A DNA stretch of 64,000 nt from Cryptosporangium phraense (GTDB taxonomy: Bacteria; Actinomycetota; Actinomycetes; Mycobacteriales; Cryptosporangiaceae), in assembly GCF_006912135.1 (NCBI RefSeq), contig NZ_VIRS01000011.1, positions 170,693 to 234,692 on the forward strand. The letters run 5' to 3'. The notes beneath the pieces are model-generated. The model was given only the letters and a program-made list of their open reading frames with translations. It had not been told where the DNA came from and searched no databases. Below, piece after piece: positions 36,777 to 45,534 of this stretch. The translations under genes were made by a program, and so were the position numbers. Each line of letters starts with the position of its first letter. Position 1 is the first letter of the stretch.

Positions 36777-36807
36777 ATGGGTGGACTCGCGCAATTAGTC
36801 TGATGTC

Positions 36808-37710
36808 GTGGTGAGCAGACGGGCAGTTCTGGGCGGTGGGGTGGCCGGGCTCGGGCTGGTGGCCGTCAGCGGCGTCGGGCTGGTCGGCACCGGCGTGCTA
36901 CCCGGCCAGCACCAGCTGCGTCGGGCGCTCGGCGCCTGCGACGTCTACGCGCCCCCGCCCGAGGCGGCGGCCGGGCCGATCGTCCGGGGCGCGTTCCGGT
37001 CGACGCATCGCCGGACCACCGTGAACTACCGGATCGCCTACCCACCCGGCGCCCGCGACACCGACTCGCTACCGGTCTGCCTGGTACTGCACGGTTTTCA
37101 CGGCGACGCCGGGGTGCTCGGCGACGGCATCGCGCTGCCCGGCTACCTCGCCGACGTCGTCGCGGCCGGCATCCCGCCGTTCGTCCTGGCCGCGGCCGAC
37201 GGGGGAGTGGGGTACTGGCATCCGCGGGCCGACGGCGACGATTCGCTCGGCATGCTCAACGACGAGTTCCTGCCGCTGCTGGCCGGCCGGGGTCTGCAGG
37301 CCGGGGCCGGGCAGCGGATCACCGTGCTCGGCTACTCGATGGGCGGGTACGGCGCACTGCTCTACAGCGAGACCTATCCGACCCGGGTCGCCGCCTGCGC
37401 GGCCGGCAGCCCGGCGGTGTGGCTCTCCCACGACGAGGCCCGGAGGGCCTCGCCGACCGCGTTCGACTCGGCCGCCGACTGGGCGCGCTACGACGTGCGA
37501 GCCCGGGCATCGGCGCTGGCCGGCATCCCGGTGCGGGTCGACTACGGCCGCGACGACCCGTTCGCCCCGAACATGCCGGCGCTGAAGCGGGCCCTGCCGG
37601 TGGACGCGGTCGTCCGCGAGGGCGACGGCTGCCACGACTCGACGTTCTGGCGCTCGGTGGCCCCGGAGGCGCTGACGTTCCTCGGACGCGCGTTCGCCCG
37701 TCCTACTTGA
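36808..37710 (+). CDS. Secreted alpha/beta-hydrolase esterase (Tat-like signal)
   Basis: A 300-residue serine hydrolase of the esterase D / mycolyltransferase-like group. The N-terminus SRRAVLGGGVAGLGLVAV has a twin-arginine and hydrophobic core, predicting Tat export. The nucleophile elbow is GYSMGG near residue 174, the acid is in DYGRDDPF, and the catalytic His is in GDGCHDSTFW. The GTG at 36808 (rather than 36811) is favoured because TAGTCT lies six bases upstream, giving a leaderless transcript. Its substrate is unknown. It overlaps the convergent methyltransferase-like gene by 8 bp. Confidence 0.87.
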   Translation: MVSRRAVLGGGVAGLGLVAVSGVGLVGTGVLPGQHQLRRALGACDVYAPPPEAAAGPIVRGAFRSTHRRTTVNYRIAYPPGARDTDSLPVCLVLHGFHGDAGVLGDGIALPGYLADVVAAGIPPFVLAAADGGVGYWHPRADGDDSLGMLNDEFLPLLAGRGLQAGAGQRITVLGYSMGGYGALLYSETYPTRVAACAAGSPAVWLSHDEARRASPTAFDSAADWARYDVRARASALAGIPVRVDYGRDDPFAPNMPALKRALPVDAVVREGDGCHDSTFWRSVAPEALTFLGRAFARPT

Positions 37711-38554
37711 TCAGGTGTTTCGGCGGTGGCGGCGGCATCAGCGGGTTGTCGTCGGTGGTCACCGCGGCGCCGCCGACGAACTTGGTCAGCTCGTCGCCGT
37801 GCAGTACCCGGGTCGGCGCGACCGACCGGGCCAGCAGCCGGGTGAGGTCGAGGATCGGCAGCGGCGCCGGTGACGCGATCAGCGTCAGGTTGCCGTAGCG
37901 GCGTCCCTTCAGGACCGGTGTCTCCGAGACCAGCGCGACGTGCGCGAACGTCGCCCTGGCGGTGGCCACCTCGGCCCTGGCCAGCCCGAGGGGTGGCCCG
38001 TCGGTGACGTTGGCCAGGTACAGGCCGTCCGGACGCAGCACCCGGGCGACGTCGCTCAGGAACTCGACCGTGGTCAGGTGCGGTGGCACGATCGGCCCCA
38101 CGAACGCGTCACGCACCAGGACGTCGGCCGAAGCGCTGTGCTGGCCGGCGACGACGTCCCGGCCGTCACCGGCGCGAATGCGCAGGCCGGGGCCGGTGCG
38201 GATGCCGAAGACCTCGCGGATCAGCGCGATCAGCTCGGGGTTGTACTCGGCGACGAGCTGCCGGGCGCCGTCCCGGGTGGCCGCGACGTAGCGGGGGAAC
38301 GCACAGGCCCCGCCCCCGACGTGCACGAGGCTGATTTCCGTCCCGGGTTTGTGCAGGTCGACGGCTCGCGCCATCCACTGCTGGTACTCGAACTCGAGGT
38401 GCGTGGGGTCGTTCAGGTTCAGGTACGAGTTCGGGACGCCGTCGAGCAGCAGCATCCAGCCGTCGTCCGCGTCGAGGTCCTGGACGATCTCCGCGGTGAC
38501 GTCGGTCAGGTGGTGGGTGCCGGGCTGGGGAGTCGTCGGTCGCTTTCGTGCCAC
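37703..38554 (-). CDS. Spermidine synthase-like protein
   Basis: A 283-residue class I Rossmann protein of the spermidine-synthase-like group. Its sequence EISLVHVGGGACAFPRY is motif I, LVAEYNPELIALIREVFG supplies the acidic ribose contact, and ADVLVRDAFVG corresponds to the catalytic-loop region, where polyamine synthases have DxxD. Here the second acid is missing, so true spermidine synthesis is doubtful and methyl- or aminopropyl-transfer to another acceptor is possible. GTG start at 38554. Confidence 0.85.
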   Translation of the reverse strand: MARKRPTTPQPGTHHLTDVTAEIVQDLDADDGWMLLLDGVPNSYLNLNDPTHLEFEYQQWMARAVDLHKPGTEISLVHVGGGACAFPRYVAATRDGARQLVAEYNPELIALIREVFGIRTGPGLRIRAGDGRDVVAGQHSASADVLVRDAFVGPIVPPHLTTVEFLSDVARVLRPDGLYLANVTDGPPLGLARAEVATARATFAHVALVSETPVLKGRRYGNLTLIASPAPLPILDLTRLLARSVAPTRVLHGDELTKFVGGAAVTTDDNPLMPPPPPKHLIK

Positions 38555-38566
38555 GAGCCAAGGATG

Positions 38567-39367
38567 CTACGTCGTCATGTTCCATGCGCTGGCGCGGATC
38601 GTCGTCTGGCCCGTGGCCGTCGGTGCCGAGACCACCAGTACGACCATCTTCTGCGAGATGTTCTCGCCGATCGCCTTGTCGGCCGACGTCTGCACGCAGA
38701 TCACCTTCGTGCCGTCGAGCGAGATCGGGTTGTCGGCCGGCGCGTTCTTGATGCTGGTCGCGCACTGGGCCGGGCGGACCGTCGGGCGGTTGACGACCGA
38801 CGCCGTGATGCCGTTGATCAGGTAGAGCTGGGGCGTGCCCCAGCAGCCGGTGCGGGCCTTGTAATAGAGGTCGGCCCGGGACGCGTCGGCGTCCACCCGG
38901 GGTTCGTCCAGGTCCAGGTAGCGGGTCATCGTCGACTGGCAGGGCGGGAGCGAGAGCCGGAGCGTCTGGGCGCCGTAGGCCTGCGAGTACGTCGGGACGG
39001 CCGGAACCTGGTCGAGCGGCTCCTCCGGCAGCGGGGCGACGGCCTGTCCGGTCGGAGCCTCCTCCGGCGCGGTGGAGGCTCCGGTCTGCACCGGCGTGTT
39101 CGTGTCCGAGGCGGCCACGATCGTCTGCAGGTCGGCCACCGACAACCAGGTCAACACCGCGACGCCGAGCGCGACGGTCGCGAACAGCGCGGCCACGCCG
39201 GCCAGCGCGATCGCGATCGGGTCGCGGTTGCTCGGATCGGCCGGGGCCGGGGGCTCCTCCGGCGGCTCGGCCAGCAGATCCATCAGCGGGCTGCCGTTTC
39301 CGGGCAGGGGCGGGTGGGGCCGGACGAGACCCGGATTGTGATGTGCGGCCATCGGGTTGTTGGCCAT
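38567..39367 (-). CDS. Single-pass membrane protein, unknown function
   Basis: A 266-residue protein with a Pro-rich cytoplasmic N-terminus, one transmembrane helix (PIAIALAGVAALFATVALGVAVLTWL) and an extracytoplasmic domain. The domain has a cysteine pattern LPPCQST, RTGCWGT, PAQCATS and VICVQTS that could form two disulfides. ATG 39367 has GGGGGG upstream. I do not recognise a family. It lies only 12 bp from the spermidine-synthase-like gene, so the two are probably co-transcribed. Confidence 0.82.
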   Translation of the reverse strand: MANNPMAAHHNPGLVRPHPPLPGNGSPLMDLLAEPPEEPPAPADPSNRDPIAIALAGVAALFATVALGVAVLTWLSVADLQTIVAASDTNTPVQTGASTAPEEAPTGQAVAPLPEEPLDQVPAVPTYSQAYGAQTLRLSLPPCQSTMTRYLDLDEPRVDADASRADLYYKARTGCWGTPQLYLINGITASVVNRPTVRPAQCATSIKNAPADNPISLDGTKVICVQTSADKAIGENISQKMVVLVVSAPTATGQTTIRASAWNMTT

Positions 39368-39409
39368 CGTGCGGTGCCCCCCAGGCGGTGAAATGACCGT
39401 TATGCCAGT

Positions 39410-40279
39410 TTACCGACGATCGCCCGCGGAGTCGATCGACTGTTGGCCCGCGTAGTAGACGCCGAGCCGGCTGAGGGCGCCCGACGCGATCAGAGCGACA
39501 CCGCCGCCCAGAGCGGCCCAGCGACCGGGCCGACCGAACCGCTCCCGGCCGAGCAGGGCCAGGCCGACTCCGGCCGCGGTCAGCGCGGCCGCGCCGGTCA
39601 GCAGCCGGCTCGCGCGGCCGCTCCGGAACGCGACGCCGAGCGAGCCGGGCGCCGCCCGCAGCCGAGCCGCCGCGACCAGCTCCATCGCCGCACCGGCCAG
39701 CGCCAGCCGCCGGGCCGGCGCCGGGTCGCCGGTGAGCGTGGCCAGCAAACCGATCCCGGCCGCGCCGCTGATCCCGCTGCCCGCGAACAGGAACGGCAGC
39801 TCCCGGTAGGCCTCGTGCCAGGCCGGCACCTCCGTGTCGACCAGCGCCACCGCGGTGTACGTGCACACGGCCGGGCCGAGTACGCCGGCCGCGGCCCCGG
39901 TGATCGTCGCGGTGATCTTCCAGCCCGCTGCCTCGGCGCCCGCAGTGATCGTCGCCAGGCCCGCGAACGGCACGGTCAACCACGTCCCCAGGCTCAACGG
40001 GAAGCTCGGATCCTGCGCGCGGAGGCCGCTGAGGAACCGCTCCGGCCGTCGGTGGTCGCGGACCAGCGCCGCCACCGCCGCGCCGGCGCACCCGGCGGCC
40101 GCGAAGCGGGCCGCCCGCGCGAGCCGTCGCTCGCCGCTGAGCTCGGCCAGGGCGGCCAGGCCCGCGGACGCACCCGCGACGCCGCCGAAGTACAGGTAGG
40201 CCGGAATGTCGGGAGCTTGTCGGGCAGGGGCGACCCGGATCGGGCGGTGGATGTAGAACGTCGGCGCTGATCCGGTCAT
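39410..40279 (-). CDS. Orphan NrfD/polysulfide reductase-like membrane protein
   Basis: A 289-residue protein with about eight hydrophobic segments. The start AYLYFGGVAGASAGLAAL and PLSLGTWLTVPFAGLATI are close to NrfD subunits, which anchor molybdopterin or Fe-S oxidoreductases and oxidise menaquinol. No Fe-S protein or catalytic subunit is encoded nearby, so it is either an orphan or works with distant genes. ATG 40279 was chosen over a TTG two codons upstream. Confidence 0.82.
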   Translation of the reverse strand: MTGSAPTFYIHRPIRVAPARQAPDIPAYLYFGGVAGASAGLAALAELSGERRLARAARFAAAGCAGAAVAALVRDHRRPERFLSGLRAQDPSFPLSLGTWLTVPFAGLATITAGAEAAGWKITATITGAAAGVLGPAVCTYTAVALVDTEVPAWHEAYRELPFLFAGSGISGAAGIGLLATLTGDPAPARRLALAGAAMELVAAARLRAAPGSLGVAFRSGRASRLLTGAAALTAAGVGLALLGRERFGRPGRWAALGGGVALIASGALSRLGVYYAGQQSIDSAGDRR

Positions 40280-40525
40280 GACCAACCCATCGGTGCAGTT
40301 GCCGGAAATTGGAGCAATTCACAGCATTACTGCACGTCAGCGACCTTGTTCCAGACGCTCATCGGCCGACCGGTGGAGAACTCGTGACCGTCCGGCGCGA
40401 ATAGTTGGCCGGTCACCGCAGACCCACCAGCCACAGCCGACACGTTCTCAAGAGTGGGTTGCAGAATAGTTTCGGACGCCGGGGCGGGCGTTCTCGTCGC
40501 CGGTGCACTTCCAGGAGGACTTCGA

Positions 40526-40582
40526 ATGTCGCGCTACTCGTCAGCCATCCGCCCCGCCGTGCCGGGCAGCGCCTGGACGTAG
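40526..40582 (+). CDS. Possible 18-residue leader peptide
   Basis: AGGAGG at 40513-40518, seven bases before ATG 40526, is the best Shine-Dalgarno in the gap. It opens an 18-codon frame MSRYSSAIRPAVPGSAWT ending TAG. The frame ends just before the inverted repeat 40590-40627 that covers the binding site of the MFS-tmk gene. A short upstream ORF followed by an SD-sequestering hairpin is a classic attenuation layout. The peptide sequence is not a known leader. Confidence 0.5.
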   Translation: MSRYSSAIRPAVPGSAWT

Positions 40583-40589
40583 GGGCTGA

Positions 40590-40627
40590 CCTGGATACGC
40601 TTCCAGGGCCAACCCCCGGTATCCAGG
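40590..40627 (+). promoter_or_regulatory. Hairpin sequestering the ribosome-binding site
   Basis: CCTGGATAC (40590-40598) pairs perfectly with GTATCCAGG (40619-40627). The right arm contains the first bases of the AGGAG (40625-40629) that precedes the MFS-tmk coding frame, so folding would hide it. The rest of the ~356-bp gap (40280-40637) holds only the leader ORF and presumably the promoters. Confidence 0.55.
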
Positions 40628-40709
40628 AGATGTAGCCATCAGCGCGGCACCGGGCCCCCCGGGCCCTCCCGATCCCCGACCCCTCGCGACCGACGCGTCG
40701 CAGGTCCGG

Positions 40710-42791
40710 GTGGTCCTGCGTAACCGGCCCTTCCGCCGGTTGTGGCTCACGTTCGGCCTCTCCAGCCTGGGTGACTGGCTGGGCCTGCTGGCCACCAGCC
40801 TCTTCGCGGCCGGTCAGGTGACCGGCTCGACGGCCAAGGGCCTCGCGTTCGGCGGGGTCGTGGTGGCCCGTCTGCTTCCGACGATCGTGCTCGGGCCGCT
40901 GGCCGGCGCGTTCGTCGACCGGTTCGACCGACGTCTCACGATGGTCGTCTGCGACCTCGTGCGCTTCGTGCTGTTCGCCTCGATCCCGCTGGTCGCGGTG
41001 GTGGGGTCGGCTCCGGTCGCGGTCGGCTGGGCCCTGGTGGCGACGTTCGCGATCGAGGTCGTCGGCATGTTCTGGAATCCGGCCAAGGAAGCGTCGGTGC
41101 CGAACCTGGTGCCGAGGGAGCAGCTCGAGGCCGCGAACCAGCTCAGCCTGATCGCGACGTACGGGGCCACGCCGTTGCTGGCAGTGGCGATCGGGGCCGG
41201 GCTGAACCGTCTGCTGCTGTCGCTGGCCTCCGACGACCCGTCCCGGGTGCTGGTCGACCCCAACGACGCGGCTCTCTACCTGAACGCGGTGACGTTCCTC
41301 GTCGCCGCCGTCGTGGTGTTCTTCATCCCCGAGATCAGCACCGGCGAGGGCCGGCTGCGCCGGTCCGGCCCGGCCGGGGTACCCGAGCCCAGCCTTCCTT
41401 CCGCGTTGATCGACGGCTGGAAGTACGCCGGGCGGACGCCGCTGGTGCGTGGCCTGGTGCTGGGAATCCTCGGCGCGTTCGCGGCCGGCGGGGTCGTCGT
41501 CGGCGTCGGGCAGTTCTTCGCCCGCGGCCTCGGCGGCGGGGACGCGACGTTCTACCTGCTGTTCGGCGCGCTGTTCGTGGGGCTCGGGGCCGGGATGGGG
41601 CTGGGGCCGTCGCTGGTGCGGGGGCTGTCCCGTCGGCGGTGGTTCTGCGCCAGCATCGGGCTGTCCGGGCTGGCCGTCGCGCTGCTGCCGCTGTCGGTGC
41701 ACATCGTCGTGGCGTTGCCGCTGACCGCGCTGGCCGGCGCCGGGGCCGGAATGGCCTACCTGGCCGGCACGACGCTACTCGGCGCCGAGGTGCCGGACGC
41801 GATGCGCGGCCGGGTCTTCGCGTTCGTCCAGTCGACCGTGCGGGTCGTGCTGCTGCTCTCGATCGCGGTGTCGTCGCTGCTGGTGGGCATCGGGGGCGGT
41901 CGGAAGATCTCGCTCGGGGCGTTCAACCTCGACCTCTCCGCGGCCCGTGGGTTGCTGCTGCTGAGTGGGGTGCTGGCGATCGTCGCCAGTGTGTTCTCAT
42001 TCCGGGCAATGGATGACAAACCTGGGGTTCCGCTGTTCCGGGATCTGTGGGCGACGCTGCGCGGCCACTCGTTGCCGGTGCCGGGGGACCGGTCCGGCGA
42101 CGGGCTGTTCCTGGTCTTCGAGGGCGGCGAGGGAGCCGGGAAGTCGACGCAGGCGTCGGCGCTGGCCGAGTGGCTGGCCGGGCGGGGCTTCGAGGTCGTG
42201 CGCACGCGGGAGCCGGGGGCCACTCCACTCGGGCGTCAGATCCGCTCGTTGATCCTCGATCACTCGGACGACGCGCCCTCGGCGCGGTCGGAGGCCCTGC
42301 TGTACGCGGCCGACCGGGCCCATCACGTCGCGACCGTGATCCGGCCGGCGCTCGAGCGCGGGGCGATCGTGGTGTGCGACCGGTACGTGGACTCGTCGCT
42401 GGCGTACCAGGGGGCCGGGCGCGAGCTGGCGGTCGAGGACGTCGAGTGGTTGTCGCGCTGGGCGACCGCGTCGCTGGTGCCGGACCTGGTCATCCTGCTG
42501 GACGTCGACCCGGGGGTCGGGCTCTCCCGGGTGGAGCGTCGGGGTGCGGCCGACCGGCTGGAGGCCGAGTCGGTGTCGTTCCACGAGCGGGTGCGCCGGG
42601 GTTTCCTGGATCGGGCGGCGGCCGATCCGCGCCGCTACCTGGTGCTCGACGCGGGCGCGTCGGCCGGGATGCTGGCCGATCGCATCAAGGTCCGGGTGGC
42701 GCCCATGCTGAAGGTCCACGCGGACGTCATTCCTGTCGTACCCGAGGCCGATGATCAGCCCAACGTGAGCACACCGACGGAGGCGAAATGA
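40710..42791 (+). CDS. tmk: MFS transporter-thymidylate kinase fusion
   Basis: A 693-residue fusion known from actinobacteria. Residues 1-435 are an MFS-3-type transporter with about 12 helices (FRRLWLTFGLSSLGDWLGLL, AGAFVDRFDRR). Residues ~465-680 are dTMP kinase, with P-loop FEGGEGAGKST near 470, the DR motif CDRYVDSSLAYQG and LDVDPGVGLSRVERR. It makes dTDP for DNA synthesis; the transporter role is unknown. GTG 40710 is the first usual start codon. Strong coding sequence extends 24 codons upstream to an ATC at 40638 with AGGAG eight bases before it, which may be the true start. holB follows with a 4-bp overlap. Confidence 0.92.
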   Translation: MVLRNRPFRRLWLTFGLSSLGDWLGLLATSLFAAGQVTGSTAKGLAFGGVVVARLLPTIVLGPLAGAFVDRFDRRLTMVVCDLVRFVLFASIPLVAVVGSAPVAVGWALVATFAIEVVGMFWNPAKEASVPNLVPREQLEAANQLSLIATYGATPLLAVAIGAGLNRLLLSLASDDPSRVLVDPNDAALYLNAVTFLVAAVVVFFIPEISTGEGRLRRSGPAGVPEPSLPSALIDGWKYAGRTPLVRGLVLGILGAFAAGGVVVGVGQFFARGLGGGDATFYLLFGALFVGLGAGMGLGPSLVRGLSRRRWFCASIGLSGLAVALLPLSVHIVVALPLTALAGAGAGMAYLAGTTLLGAEVPDAMRGRVFAFVQSTVRVVLLLSIAVSSLLVGIGGGRKISLGAFNLDLSAARGLLLLSGVLAIVASVFSFRAMDDKPGVPLFRDLWATLRGHSLPVPGDRSGDGLFLVFEGGEGAGKSTQASALAEWLAGRGFEVVRTREPGATPLGRQIRSLILDHSDDAPSARSEALLYAADRAHHVATVIRPALERGAIVVCDRYVDSSLAYQGAGRELAVEDVEWLSRWATASLVPDLVILLDVDPGVGLSRVERRGAADRLEAESVSFHERVRRGFLDRAAADPRRYLVLDAGASAGMLADRIKVRVAPMLKVHADVIPVVPEADDQPNVSTPTEAK

Positions 42792-43990
42792 CGACCGCTC
42801 TGGCCCCCGCGGTCTTCGCGGACGTCGTCGGGCAGGACGACGCGGTCGCGATCCTCGCGCGTGCCGCCGCCGCGGCCGGTCACATCGTCGCCGGCGACCC
42901 GGTACCGCCGGGCGAGATGACCCACGCCTGGCTCTTCACCGGCCCGCCCGGCTCCGGCCGCTCGGTGGCCGCCCGCGCGTTCGCGGCCGCGCTGCAGTGC
43001 CCGCGCGGTGGCTGCGGCGAGTGCGTCGAGTGCCACACGACGCTCGGCGGCACGCACGCCGACGTGCGGGTGGTCGTCCCCGAGGGCCTCTCGATCGGCG
43101 TCAACGACATGCGCGCGCTCGTCCTGCGGGCGGCGAGCGCCCCCTCTGGCGGGCGCTGGCAGATCGTCCTGGTCGAGGACGCCGACCGCCTCACCGAACA
43201 GGCCTCGAACGCGCTGCTCAAGGCCGTCGAGGAACCGACCGACCGCACGGTCTTCCTGCTCTGTGCCCCGTCCGCGCACCCGGACGACGTCTCGGTCACG
43301 ATCCGGTCCCGCTGCCGGGTGGTTCCGCTCCGGACGCCGTCGGCGGCTGCGGTGGCCGACGTGCTGGTCCGCCGGGACGGCGTCGACGAGACCACGGCCC
43401 GGTGGGCCGCCGCCGTTGCTCAGGGCCACGTCGGCCGCGCCCGCCGCCTGGCCCGCGATCCGGACGCCCAGGCACGGCGCCGAGCGGTGCTGGCCGTGCC
43501 GCGCTCGCTCAGCAACATCGCCGCCTGCTATGACGCCGCCGAGGCGCTGATCGCCGCGTCCGAAGCCGAAGCCGCGGCCGCGACCGAGGGCCAGGCCGCC
43601 ACCGAGAAGGCCGAGCTGGAGCGGGCGCTCGGGGCCGGAGGCACCGGAAAGGGCGCGACGACGGCGACCCGGGGCACGGCCGGCCAGATCAAGGAGCTGG
43701 AGCGGAAGCAGAAGTCCCGCGCGACCCGAGCCCAGCGCGATGCCCTGGACCGCGCCCTGGTCGACCTGGCCGCGTTCTACCGGGACGTGCTGATGGTGCG
43801 GCTCGGTGCGGCGGTGCCGCTGGTGCACGTCGACATCGAGGAGATGGTGCGGGCGGCGGCGGCCCGGTGGGAGCCGGAGGCGATCCTGCGCCGGATCGAG
43901 GCGGTGCTGAGCTGCCGGACCGCGCTGGAGGAGAACGTGAAGCCGCGGATCGCCGTCGAAGCGATGATGGTGACGCTCTTACAGGGCTGA
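42788..43990 (+). CDS. holB: DNA polymerase III subunit delta'
   Basis: A 400-residue clamp-loader subunit. ATG 42788 overlaps the tmk stop. The P-loop is FTGPPGSGRSVAARAF, with Lys replaced by Arg, as expected for a non-hydrolysing delta'. The zinc module CPRGGCGECVECHTT and the sensor region LVEDADRLTEQASNALLKAVEEP are typical. A charged insertion (residues ~250-320, ATEKAELERALGAGG) separates it from the collar domain. It belongs to the replisome with DnaX and HolA. Co-translation with thymidylate kinase is a conserved arrangement. Confidence 0.96.
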   Translation: MTTALAPAVFADVVGQDDAVAILARAAAAAGHIVAGDPVPPGEMTHAWLFTGPPGSGRSVAARAFAAALQCPRGGCGECVECHTTLGGTHADVRVVVPEGLSIGVNDMRALVLRAASAPSGGRWQIVLVEDADRLTEQASNALLKAVEEPTDRTVFLLCAPSAHPDDVSVTIRSRCRVVPLRTPSAAAVADVLVRRDGVDETTARWAAAVAQGHVGRARRLARDPDAQARRRAVLAVPRSLSNIAACYDAAEALIAASEAEAAAATEGQAATEKAELERALGAGGTGKGATTATRGTAGQIKELERKQKSRATRAQRDALDRALVDLAAFYRDVLMVRLGAAVPLVHVDIEEMVRAAAARWEPEAILRRIEAVLSCRTALEENVKPRIAVEAMMVTLLQG

Positions 43991-44022
43991 GCCGGTCGCT
44001 CGGCACGGCGACCGGCTCAGCC
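43985..44022. terminator. 15-bp bidirectional hairpin after holB
   Basis: GGCTGAGCCGGTCGC (43985-43999) pairs with GCGACCGGCTCAGCC (44008-44022). It starts inside the holB stop region and ends two bases before the stop of the convergent LPxTG gene, so it probably terminates both. Confidence 0.8.
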
Positions 44023-44024
44023 GG

Positions 44025-45383
44025 TCAGGTCCGGCGGCGGACGGCGCGCCGGACGATCCAGCCCGCGCCGAGGAGCACCAGCCCGACGGCGGCGATCACC
44101 GCGAGGTTGGTGCCGGTCGTCGGAAGGGCGGAATCGGCCGTGGGTGCCTCCTCCGACGGAGTCTCGGTCGGCGACGCCACGGTCGAGGTCGGTGCCGCGC
44201 TGGCCGGCTCCCGCCCGGCGGCCGGCTCCCGCCCGGCGGCCGGCTCCCGCCCGGCGGCCGGCTCCCGGCCGGCGGGCTGCTCCCGGCCGGCGGGCTGCTC
44301 GCGCTGAGCGGGCGCGCTTTCCCCAGCCGGGCGTCCGGCCGCCCGATGCCCGATCACCGCGCCGCCGCGGGCAACCGTCGGAGGCTCGGAACAGTCGCAC
44401 GGTTCCCCGCCGAGCCCGCCCAGCGGCACCCGGGCCGACACGTCCAGATCCCCGACCGTCGCGTCCAGCAGCCCGCCGTCCGCGCCCAGCACCTGCAGCC
44501 GGAGCGCGGCCGCGGTCGCGTCGACGCTCGTGTGCCCGACCCGCTCCCGCACCCCGCCGAGGCTGATCCGCACCACCCCGCCCGGCCCGTCCGAGTCACA
44601 GCACCCCGGCCCGGACAGCGGAATCTCCACCTTCTCGCCGACCGCGTCCAGCCGGTAGCTGCGACCCGCGGCCGCGGTCACCGCCACGGTCGGCGCCGCG
44701 TAGTGCACCGACGTCCGCGACGTACCGGCGGCCACCGCCACCAGCGACGGCGACGACAGGAACCGGATCGTCAACTCGCTCGGCGACCCGCGGAACAGCG
44801 TCACCGCGCTCACGTCGGCCCGCGCCGTCGCCCGCAACCCCAGCGCCGACTGCCCCGGCACCGCGACCCGCTGCGTCTGCGCCGACGAGTGACTCCCGCG
44901 CCAGACCTGCAGCAGCGGAGCGTCGTCCTCGGGGTTCAGTACCAGCTCACCGGGGCGCGCCAGCGCGGAACTGAGAAAGCCCCGATCAGCAGTTGCCGTC
45001 AATCGCGCGCTGCCGAGCGTCAGAAAAGGTAGTTCGACAGCGGGGCTGGTGCGCGTGACGGAACCGGGCTCCTCATAGGACCGCGTAGCGGTCGTGGGCG
45101 GAACGCCGGGCGGTCCGACGGCCTGGGCCGCGGTCGCGGACGTGCGTGGCCCGCGGGCGCTCGACACCCCCAGTCGGAGGCCGCCGAGCGCAACCGAATG
45201 CGGACCGGTGCCTGAAGTGGCCAGCCGCAGGACGCTCGCGGACGCGCGAGCCGAGTACGAATCGGGACGGTCGACGACGTGGGCGACCGGGGCAATTTCG
45301 GAGTTGTTCATACCGCTTAATCCGATGGAGCCGACGCTGACCGCCCAGATGGCCGTGAGAGCCACACGACGCCACTGGTGCAT
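44025..45383 (-). CDS. LPxTG-anchored surface protein
   Basis: A 452-residue exported protein. ATG 45383 starts the signal segment RVALTAIWAVSVGSIGLS; upstream in-frame codons lack a proper start. A ~300-residue extracellular part is rich in beta-prone Ser/Thr/Val sequence. It contains GPGCCDSDGPGG and GEPCDCSEPP cysteine motifs. A stalk follows with hexapeptide repeats PAGREQ/PAAGRE encoded by 18-bp direct repeats (44205-44300). The sorting signal LPTTG is followed by a transmembrane helix (LAVIAAVGLVLLGAGWIV) and RRAVRRRT. A sortase should link it to peptidoglycan; none is in the window. Ligand unknown. Confidence 0.88.
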   Translation of the reverse strand: MHQWRRVALTAIWAVSVGSIGLSGMNNSEIAPVAHVVDRPDSYSARASASVLRLATSGTGPHSVALGGLRLGVSSARGPRTSATAAQAVGPPGVPPTTATRSYEEPGSVTRTSPAVELPFLTLGSARLTATADRGFLSSALARPGELVLNPEDDAPLLQVWRGSHSSAQTQRVAVPGQSALGLRATARADVSAVTLFRGSPSELTIRFLSSPSLVAVAAGTSRTSVHYAAPTVAVTAAAGRSYRLDAVGEKVEIPLSGPGCCDSDGPGGVVRISLGGVRERVGHTSVDATAAALRLQVLGADGGLLDATVGDLDVSARVPLGGLGGEPCDCSEPPTVARGGAVIGHRAAGRPAGESAPAQREQPAGREQPAGREPAAGREPAAGREPAAGREPASAAPTSTVASPTETPSEEAPTADSALPTTGTNLAVIAAVGLVLLGAGWIVRRAVRRRT

Positions 45384-45534
45384 GAGGAACCCTGTTCTCC
45401 GGAGGGGACAGTACGGGCAAATCAACGCCCGCCCCAGCGCGCCGTGACGGGTCGGCCGCGATAAGCGGTGTACCGTGCCGTCTTTGCTGTCCGAATGGCC
45501 CTACGTGTGGGGTAGCGCGACGTACCGTGAGCAC

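Noticed and set aside
42100..42791. A separate tmk gene downstream of an MFS gene
   Set aside because: The frame is continuous without stop or internal ribosome-binding site, and the same fusion is known in other actinobacteria.
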